Shown: positions 9,317-14,131 of the stretch, one piece after another
Layout of the letters: every line of letters starts with the position of its first letter
Position numbering within the stretch: the stretch's first letter is position 1
From: CAMBDR01 sp046597185
Lineage (GTDB): Bacteria; Pseudomonadota; Gammaproteobacteria; Burkholderiales; Burkholderiaceae_D
DNA: 14,131 nt
Assembly: GCA_046597185.1 (NCBI GenBank)
Contig: JBKJLF010000905.1
Span: forward strand, 1-14,131
Reading direction: 5' to 3'
Program-made: the position numbers and the translations under genes
The notes under the pieces: model-generated
Database searches by the model: none
Seen by the model: the letters and a program-made list of their open reading frames with translations, nothing else
What the model was told of the DNA's origin: nothing

Positions 9317-9404
9317 TCAACGTCGTAATTGATTTTAAAAGTTGAACGTCGTCCCCTGTGTGAGGCGAAGTTTTTTATCAAATCAATTACGTGGCCGAAC
9401 TTAG
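9313..9404. repeat. Insert-like scar inside the vgrG relic with direct and inverted repeats
   Basis: Relative to the other vgrG copy this part of the gene is about 58 bases longer. It holds a 14-base direct repeat with one mismatch (9313-9326 and 9339-9352, AAGTTCAACGTCGT versus AAGTTGAACGTCGT) and a perfect 12-base inverted repeat (9324-9335 CGTAATTGATTT and 9380-9391). It may be a small duplication plus an insertion remnant. No transposase or recognised insertion sequence end is present. Confidence 0.45.
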
Positions 9405-9422
9405 TGGTCGAAACACCATTTC

Positions 9423-9483
9423 TCACATATTAAGCTCCCAATCAAATCATTGCAATTTTTCATCACTCAACGCAAATTTATTT
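9423..9483. other. Short AT-rich spacer between immunity gene and vgrG relic
   Basis: Between the stop of the double-domain immunity gene and the first recognisable vgrG fragment lies a 61-base AT-rich spacer. I see no clear terminator stem with a U-tract and no convincing promoter in either direction. It may include very decayed vgrG sequence, since AGCTTAATATGTGAGAAATG loosely parallels the other copy. Confidence 0.3.
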
Positions 9484-10443
9484 CTATTCATCATCTATGC
9501 ACTTCCATGTTCCCGGTGCTATTAATCTAATACGTAGCAAACGATTATCAAGATTGCTATATAAAATATGCAAAGTGCCTTTGCTGAAATGCCAGACCGC
9601 ATGACCTGTCAATGGTGAATCTGAATGCTGCTCTGGAAGTTGATTTATTTTTTCAAATAGTATCGCAGGGCTATCGTCAAATTGCAAACCAAATGGTAAA
9701 TCTCCTTTCCATCCAGTCCCTTCCATATCGCGGTTACGATGAAGTGTAATCGCTTGAAAAATCGGCGCGGTGCCTGCAGCTACCAAGCTGATTGTCACCC
9801 CATAATCTAACCTAAGATCAATTTCATTTTCCTCTACCCCTTCTTGCAACTTCTCTTTCGTTATTAAGTTTCCCCAAAGATTTAAAAATTCTTCGGAATA
9901 GATATCTGCGCCAAAGGCTGCCATGATTGCCGCCAAAGCAGGCCAACAAACATCATGATCCGTTTGAATCGGACTTGCCAATATTCGGCAGGCAATCCGA
10001 TCAATACCTTTCCCTTGATCTGTATAAGTAATGCTCAACCGATAGCCATCTACATCCCATGTATCATTTTTATAAGAGTGCCTAGTTGCCTCGAAAGCCG
10101 CCAATTTAGCGCGCACCAAACCCCGGTCATCCGTAAAACACAAGCCTTTCGGCAATACATCGGAAAAGGGCTGAACATGATCAAATCCAGCATAAAAATA
10201 TGCTTGGGTTAATAAAAGTTCACCTTCACCCCACCGCGAACGCGGGGCGGCGGTTTGATAATTGGAATCAACGAAACCTAATTCAACCCCCTTCCGCCGA
10301 ATCAGAATCCAATCATGGAAAACTTCCTGATTGCTTTCTGGCAATTTTGGACGATAGTAGGTGCCAAGTGCATTGAAGATTGCTTCAACTTTAATTGACT
10401 CTACGCTAGAATTAAAGGCAGAAATAATATTATCCGCATTCAT
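9484..10443 (-). CDS. Putative immunity protein with two tandem copies of the domain
   Basis: This 319-residue cytoplasmic-looking protein has an unnamed family. Its ATG overlaps the preceding stop by one base (TAATG), implying translational coupling. Residues about 50-158 carry RKGVELGFV, AYFYAGFD, LPKGLCFTDDRGLVRAKL and RLSITYTDQGKGIDRIACRI. Residues about 205-310 carry YGVTISLV, AITLHRNRD, LPFGLQFDDSPAILFEKI and LHILYSNLDNRLLRIRLI. Both blocks align by eye with each other and with the 155-residue upstream protein, so this looks like a duplicated and fused immunity domain. One half may neutralise the neighbouring toxin and the other a toxin no longer present; alternatively it serves only as a second immunity protein. 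Its role is inferred from position and this similarity. It ends with TAG. The AT-rich composition matches the first immunity gene. Confidence 0.65.
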   Translation of the reverse strand: MNADNIISAFNSSVESIKVEAIFNALGTYYRPKLPESNQEVFHDWILIRRKGVELGFVDSNYQTAAPRSRWGEGELLLTQAYFYAGFDHVQPFSDVLPKGLCFTDDRGLVRAKLAAFEATRHSYKNDTWDVDGYRLSITYTDQGKGIDRIACRILASPIQTDHDVCWPALAAIMAAFGADIYSEEFLNLWGNLITKEKLQEGVEENEIDLRLDYGVTISLVAAGTAPIFQAITLHRNRDMEGTGWKGDLPFGLQFDDSPAILFEKINQLPEQHSDSPLTGHAVWHFSKGTLHILYSNLDNRLLRIRLIAPGTWKCIDDE

Positions 10444-10910
10444 TACAGAAAAATCCCGATTTGGGCTAAGGGTATTGATTTTTGATCGTCTGAATAGTCA
10501 ACACAGAATCGGATTTTGGGTGCTATCGTCCAAAATTCGGAGTTAAAGTCATCACTAAATTCATCAGATTTACCTAATTTTGAAATTACTGCTTTGCGGC
10601 TATCAGAGAATTTTAAATCGCCGTGCAAACTTCCAGTATACTCTGAAAATTCGTCGTGCTTTGCACCATAAAAGAATATGGAAGTGAGCATCGGCGCATC
10701 ATTATGGAGTGTTATTCCATATTTTGCTTGAATATATTCTTCGGTCTTAAAGAGGAACGATATACCCTTTTTGTAATTATTTAGGTAGGTGCTGTTTTCA
10801 CCCCGTTTCAAGGTGATTTTTCCGTTTAAATCAAAATATTTAAGTGCTCCGACCACCGCAGGGTCGAGTGCTTGTTTACCTAATAGTTGAATCATTTCTT
10901 CAATTTTCAT
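10443..10910 (-). CDS. Putative immunity protein, single domain
   Basis: This 155-residue protein has no signal peptide or membrane segment, so it is expected in the cytoplasm. I do not recognise a named family. Residues about 47-155 contain KKGISFLF, then SIFFYG, LHGDLKFSDSRKAVISKLGK and FCVDYSDDQKSIPLAQIGIF. The same order of motifs recurs twice in the next protein. The gene starts one base after the effector stop (TAA, A, ATG) and has a good AAGGTG ribosome binding site inside the end of the effector gene, so toxin and antidote are translated together. That coupling is the main reason for calling it the cognate immunity protein of the DRDHIPS effector. It is more AT-rich than the genes around it. 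It ends with TAA, sharing its last base with the next start codon. Confidence 0.7.
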   Translation of the reverse strand: MKIEEMIQLLGKQALDPAVVGALKYFDLNGKITLKRGENSTYLNNYKKGISFLFKTEEYIQAKYGITLHNDAPMLTSIFFYGAKHDEFSEYTGSLHGDLKFSDSRKAVISKLGKSDEFSDDFNSEFWTIAPKIRFCVDYSDDQKSIPLAQIGIFL

Positions 10911-10911
10911 T

Positions 10912-11895
10912 TTATTTCACCTTTTTAATGACTTCCATTAAAGCCTTGTCAAATTCCTTGTTTGACATACTGAGAACACGTTTTGCTGCCTTTTGATAGG
11001 CTTTTTTACAGCCCCCACTCGCATCATATTCGTCAATTTTACCTAACATTGTTTCAACATCACGCCGTGCTGCGCCAGCTAAATTTTTCGAGTCCTTGAT
11101 TGCCGCTGCCGATGTTTGGCCATAAGTTGGGCTAACGTCGATATGCGCTTGCTTGGGGACAGCGATAGCGTTGCCCCATTTCTCGATTGCCTTTAATTGG
11201 GCTGGCGATATGTCTTTACCTGCCTTCTCCATTAATTCAGTGGCACGTTCCTTAAGTGCTGCCTTTGATGGAATATGGTCGCGATCAAACTTATTATCGC
11301 CAGTTTTGTTTTTTAGTTTCCCATATTTGCCATACTCACCACACTTCAGCTTCTTCTTTCCCTTAACTGTCGTATCTTTTTTACCTTTTTTCGCAGCCGC
11401 AGCCGCAGCTTCGGCATCTTTCGCTTTTTTCAGCTTGGCAGCCTCTTCTTCCACTTTCTTCGCGTCCCGCGCCAACTTCGCTTCCTGCTCCAGCTTTCTG
11501 GCCGCCTTCACCACTTCCTCAGCTTCGTGCGCGCCCTTACCGACTTTACTGACCAAACTCACTTCCTTTGCTGCGCCAACCGCAACCTTGGCGACTTTAC
11601 CCACGGTGGTTACGACCTTGCCGCCAGGGATCATGCTAGCGGCGGCAATGCCTGCTTCGACCAGATTGCCTTCACCAGCATAGATCGCCGCGTCCAGCCC
11701 GCCCGTCACTACCGACAACCCCGGCACAAAACTCGCTACGCCTAGCGCGCCATGCACCCACGGGCTGGCTTTTCCCCACCAGCTTGCTTCCTTGGGCGTC
11801 TCGGGAATCACGGCCGGATTGGCACCACTCCCATCGGCCGCGACTTGGGTGGTCGATGGCGCGGCCTGTTCAACATATTTGCCTTTAGTTGTCAT
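10912..11895 (-). CDS. Putative T6SS nuclease effector (pretoxin region plus DRDHIPS HNH-like domain)
   Basis: This is a 327-residue modular toxin. Residues 1-40 are a polar leader. Residues about 41-95 are small and hydrophobic (ASFVPGLSVVTGGLDAAIY) and resemble the TG-type pretoxin segment of polymorphic toxins. Residues about 105-182 are an alanine, lysine and glutamate-rich probable coiled coil. The C-terminal domain from about 184 has CGEYGKYGKL, then DRDHIPSKAAL (D204, D206, H207), AVPKQAH (H251) and SPTYGQ. A D-x-D-H motif followed by a second conserved His is typical of HNH/His-Me-finger nucleases, so DNA cleavage is the likely activity; this is inference. The position after DUF2169 and DUF4150 and directly before immunity-like genes supports an effector. 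The ATG at 11895 has GGAG 9 bases upstream, partly inside a hairpin. The exact toxin family name is uncertain. Confidence 0.75.
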   Translation of the reverse strand: MTTKGKYVEQAAPSTTQVAADGSGANPAVIPETPKEASWWGKASPWVHGALGVASFVPGLSVVTGGLDAAIYAGEGNLVEAGIAAASMIPGGKVVTTVGKVAKVAVGAAKEVSLVSKVGKGAHEAEEVVKAARKLEQEAKLARDAKKVEEEAAKLKKAKDAEAAAAAAKKGKKDTTVKGKKKLKCGEYGKYGKLKNKTGDNKFDRDHIPSKAALKERATELMEKAGKDISPAQLKAIEKWGNAIAVPKQAHIDVSPTYGQTSAAAIKDSKNLAGAARRDVETMLGKIDEYDASGGCKKAYQKAAKRVLSMSNKEFDKALMEVIKKVK

Positions 11896-11899
11896 CTTA

Positions 11900-11922
11900 G
11901 CGCGCTCCGCTTTTCAGCGCGC
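11900..11922 (-). promoter_or_regulatory. Hairpin over the effector ribosome binding site
   Basis: On the transcribed strand a perfect 7-base inverted repeat (GCGCGCT / AGCGCGC) with a 9-base loop lies 4 bases before the effector start codon. The only good ribosome binding site, GGAG (11905-11908), is half in the 3' arm and half in the loop. Folding would hide it, which may reduce toxin translation. This is inference from sequence alone. There is no U-tract after the stem, so it is not a typical intrinsic terminator. Confidence 0.4.
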
Positions 11923-11983
11923 GTCGTGGCGACAATTTTTGTGTAAAAAACGGGCAGAAAGGACGGTAAAAAGATGTGCATAT

Positions 11984-12337
11984 TCAGCTCGCCAGATTCA
12001 TTTCGGCTTCATCACCATGCCGCACCACGTATTTGCCCTCAGCGCGCACAGTTTTTGAACTGCCTGTTGCACGCACCTTACCCTTGTTGACGCCTGATTT
12101 GACGCCGCCGCCAGTGCCAGGTTCATTGCCCGTAACGGTTGGCACCACGCTGTCACTCAGAACATACACTGGATCGCCATTGAAGTTCACACTGTGGGTA
12201 ACTTGCAAGCTGTCGCTCAAGTTTCCAACAATGGGATAAGGAACTGGCACCATGCTCGCCCCCATTGGCGTTTTACAGATGTCGGGTACCAAATTGACAA
12301 CGATGAAGATTGCGTTTTTGCGCGCACCTGTAGGCAT
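11984..12337 (-). CDS. DUF4150 PAAR-like tip protein
   Basis: This 117-residue protein has the DUF4150 (toxin PAAR-like) pattern: NLVPDICKTPMG, then PVPYPIVGNLSDS, a central VYVLSDSVVPTVTGNEPGTG segment, and a C-terminal RHGDEAEMN. Family members fold like PAAR proteins and are thought to cap the VgrG needle, either fused to a toxin or carrying one as a partner. Here the domain stands alone and the toxin is the next gene, so it probably docks the separate effector at 10912-11895. The start is well supported: AGGA lies 8 bases before the ATG, and the gene begins 13 bases after the DUF2169 stop. It ends with TGA. No membrane segment or signal peptide is seen. Confidence 0.88.
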   Translation of the reverse strand: MPTGARKNAIFIVVNLVPDICKTPMGASMVPVPYPIVGNLSDSLQVTHSVNFNGDPVYVLSDSVVPTVTGNEPGTGGGVKSGVNKGKVRATGSSKTVRAEGKYVVRHGDEAEMNLAS

Positions 12338-12350
12338 AATAAAATCCTAA

Positions 12351-13637
12351 TTAGTTAATATGAGAAGCATCTGGCATTATTTCAGATAACGCCAACATAC
12401 GTGCCTCCAGCACACGCACGGCAGGTTCAGCCCCCACGGTGGCGCGCCAGGCGCAGGTAACCGTCGGTTTTTTATCTGGCTGCGCCGGATCAGGGGCAAG
12501 ATCGATTATCAAGGTGTCAAGCTTGGCCGCTAGCTCACCTATTTCACCCTCTTCAAAACGCACCAGCACAAATGGCAAATGGCCCGGCAAAGTCAACGTC
12601 TGCCTGTAATTGCCATCGGCGGCACGCACGCTTCCATATGTGGCAGGTGGCACCAGATTAGTTAGGATGATGGTTTCATTGCCATCCAAATGTGGCACAA
12701 TTTGTTGGTCAGGTGGGGCCGAGTTCCAATACGCAAAGTTGAAGTCGAATGGTAGATACGGATGTCGTTGTTGTAACCATCGCTCGTCGTAGGTACCCGC
12801 CAGCTCAAGGCGAGGGGTCCACGCCCGCGTGATCACGCCAAAGCCACACGGCGTTATGGCCTTACCGAACGTCGTCAACGGCTCACCCGGTGCCACAATT
12901 TGGGGCGCGGGCACCAACTCCAGTTTTTTTGCAGCCGCGTACCAAGGTTCAGCAAAACCTCGTCCGACAGGGTTTAGCCGCCAAACCGTATGTGCGACAG
13001 CACCGCTACTCGCGGCATCCGAATTAGATGAAGGCGGCAAACGGTTTTCCCTTTTTACGCGTGGAGCGGCTTTATCGTTGGCCAATATTTTGTTTTCGCC
13101 ACCATACGCGTATTCATAGCGCAACGGTAGTTCACTAATTGGCGTGGGCGCGTTTAACTGCCATTGCGCCTTTAAAAACAGTACTGCGGCGCGCCGTAGT
13201 CCCGAATTGCGCCGCCACTCGCGAGGGCCGCAAACGATTAATTGCTTGTCCAATATTTCGACAGCCTGCACCATTCGTTCCGGCGACATCGCCTTCGGCA
13301 TTGGCTTCCCTGTGATCTTCAGGCCAACCATAAAACGCGGCGATGGCGTGCGGCTTGGCGCATGTGCATGAGCAATCAAAATGACATCGGTATGCGGCTT
13401 GTATGGTGCAAGGTCGGATTCTTGCTTGACGCTGGATTGATTCAATTCGCCATAATATTGATCTGCCATTACCAACGGTGCCTGATCTTCGGCCAACGAA
13501 AGTGTGCCATCGCTTTGCAATTCATAGGTCAACCGCATCACCAAGGTGTGAAACAGTATATCGCGCTGATCAATGGAATCAAACGCCAGCGCAGGGAACG
13601 GGGTTAGGTTGCGAAATTCCATCTCGTTTCCAGTCAT
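12351..13637 (-). CDS. DUF2169 family T6SS effector adaptor (first copy)
   Basis: This 428-residue protein belongs to the DUF2169 family, proteins usually found between vgrG and a PAAR-like or Rhs effector. They are thought to act in the cytoplasm as adaptors that load the effector on the spike. Visible family signatures are the N-terminal NLTPFPALAFDS, a central HTVWRLNPVGRGF segment, the WTPRLELAGTYDERW block and a late APPDQQIVPHLDGNE block. The last matches APPDQIAIPHLRGDE in the second copy at 6116-7252, so the two are homologous but diverged. The gene lies 27 bases after vgrG and 13 bases before the DUF4150 gene, consistent with one operon. The start at 13637 has only a weak purine stretch before it; a second ATG at 13622 (MEFRNL) is preceded by GGAAACGAG and is an equally good candidate. 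No break is seen. Confidence 0.88.
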   Translation of the reverse strand: MTGNEMEFRNLTPFPALAFDSIDQRDILFHTLVMRLTYELQSDGTLSLAEDQAPLVMADQYYGELNQSSVKQESDLAPYKPHTDVILIAHAHAPSRTPSPRFMVGLKITGKPMPKAMSPERMVQAVEILDKQLIVCGPREWRRNSGLRRAAVLFLKAQWQLNAPTPISELPLRYEYAYGGENKILANDKAAPRVKRENRLPPSSNSDAASSGAVAHTVWRLNPVGRGFAEPWYAAAKKLELVPAPQIVAPGEPLTTFGKAITPCGFGVITRAWTPRLELAGTYDERWLQQRHPYLPFDFNFAYWNSAPPDQQIVPHLDGNETIILTNLVPPATYGSVRAADGNYRQTLTLPGHLPFVLVRFEEGEIGELAAKLDTLIIDLAPDPAQPDKKPTVTCAWRATVGAEPAVRVLEARMLALSEIMPDASHIN

Positions 13638-13664
13638 CTTTTCAGGGAATTTATCATCTCATCA

Positions 13665-14131
13665 TCAATTGAAGTCAATATCTTTACCGAGCAACTGTAA
13701 TGGGGTACCATTAGCATCGATCACAATGTTTTTGCCGGAAATAGTAATTTTGCCATCTTTTTTCATTGTGATACGTGCCTCGCCAACGATAATTTCAATT
13801 TCATCGCCCGCTTCAATTGTGATCTTTTTGCCGACTTTGACCGTTTTTGACAGGCCAACCTGTTCCGCTTGCATCAGCGCGACAGTGGTATTCATCACCC
13901 CGCCCACTGTGGTTTGATACAAACCACCGATGGTCAGCATTTTTGCCATGGCAATGGTTTCTTTCTTGGTCTTGCCAACCGTTTCCGATTTGTCGCCACC
14001 AATATTGACGCTACGGTTGTCCCCAATCGAAATATCTTCATTATTCCCAACTTTTTCACTACGATTCTTGCCGATACTGATATCTTCATTATCCCCAACC
14101 TTTTCCGCGCGATTTTTGCCGATACCGGTGT
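13665..14131 (-). CDS. vgrG: VgrG spike protein, C-terminal part (5' end outside window)
   Basis: The frame is open from the right window edge to a TGA at 13665-13667 and gives about 154 residues with no start inside the window. It begins with beta-helix repeats of the gp5/VgrG needle type (IGKNRSEKVGNNEDIS, a 16-residue period made of two 8-residue half repeats). These are followed by the conserved VgrG tail segment MLTIGGLYQTTVGG and a final strand-rich tip ending in DIDFN. By family knowledge VgrG is the trimeric spike of the T6SS, and the needle tip docks PAAR-like proteins and effectors. The DUF2169 adaptor starts 27 bases downstream, so this gene heads the cassette. An internal ATG at 13949 is not a credible start because the repeats continue unbroken upstream of it. 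No defect is visible in the part shown. Confidence 0.9.
   Translation of the reverse strand, partial: TGIGKNRAEKVGDNEDISIGKNRSEKVGNNEDISIGDNRSVNIGGDKSETVGKTKKETIAMAKMLTIGGLYQTTVGGVMNTTVALMQAEQVGLSKTVKVGKKITIEAGDEIEIIVGEARITMKKDGKITISGKNIVIDANGTPLQLLGKDIDFN

Larger units (their letters stand above)
7313..9422 (-). pseudogene. vgrG: Broken vgrG (5'-truncated, indels, two nonsense codons)
   Basis: This stretch as a whole is one vgrG gene that no longer reads through. At the 5' side only the fragment EMVFRP (9405-9422) is left of the N-terminal half. It corresponds to EMVLRP in the copy at 1-562 but lies out of frame with the rest. A stop at 9317-9319 precedes the open core (8120-9316). The core ends at TGA 8117-8119, and a second stop, TAA, follows at 8105-8107. 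The frame then continues without shift through IEVEHDERHWVGHDRKK and the needle repeats to a stop at 7313. Intact relatives usually read KGKEELWLHAEKDQ here, so TGG to TGA and GAA to TAA changes explain the two stops. A functional full-length spike cannot be made from this copy unless the stops are suppressed. Confidence 0.82.

Noticed and set aside
9100..9426. 108-residue minus-strand frame across the vgrG relic, and the similar 113-residue frame at 172-513
   Set aside because: Both are the same shifted reading of vgrG DNA; the correct frame alongside gives clear VgrG sequence.
11153..11683. Plus-strand open frame of 176 codons opposite the effector gene
   Set aside because: Its serine, alanine and phenylalanine-rich product mirrors the lysine and alanine-rich coiled coil on the other strand; no ribosome binding site or domain is evident.
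11900..11922. Intrinsic terminator before the effector gene
   Set aside because: The GC stem is not followed by a run of T on the transcribed strand, and it sits 4 bases from the start codon of the next gene in the operon.

Overview
The window is a dense, entirely leftward (minus-strand) array of type VI secretion system (T6SS) spike, adaptor, effector and immunity genes. There is no housekeeping gene, RNA gene, integrase or transposase, and no gene-free stretch longer than about 200 bases. The mid-range base composition and the style of the VgrG, DUF2169 and DUF4150 proteins suggest a betaproteobacterium, possibly of the Neisseriales; this is inference from sequence style only.

Read in the direction of transcription (right to left), the first cassette starts with the 3' end of a vgrG gene (13665-14131, cut by the window edge). 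It is followed by a DUF2169 adaptor (12351-13637), a stand-alone DUF4150 PAAR-like tip protein (11984-12337), a separate 327-residue effector with an HNH-like DRDHIPS motif (10912-11895), and two immunity-type genes (10443-10910 and 9484-10443). The second immunity protein appears to be two copies of the domain found once in the first, so the region holds three copies of one putative immunity fold.

The second cassette starts with a broken vgrG (7313 to about 9422). It lacks its 5' part, is scrambled at 9317-9422, and carries two in-frame nonsense codons (at 8117-8119 and 8105-8107) that split the core from the beta-helix needle. Then come a second DUF2169 adaptor (6116-7252), a 1641-residue Rhs effector with a fused N-terminal PAAR-like region and a C-terminal GIY-YIG/URI-like nuclease tip (1194-6119), and its putative immunity gene (593-1177). 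The window ends in a third vgrG copy (1-562), again lacking its 5' end and about 92% identical to the middle copy.

The expected working model is that VgrG forms the spike, DUF2169 proteins load the PAAR-like or Rhs effectors onto it, and the downstream genes protect the producer. The layout suggests cassettes added one after another through recombination in vgrG, leaving 5'-truncated vgrG relics between modules. If the middle vgrG is dead, the Rhs cassette must rely on a VgrG encoded elsewhere, perhaps the right-edge copy.
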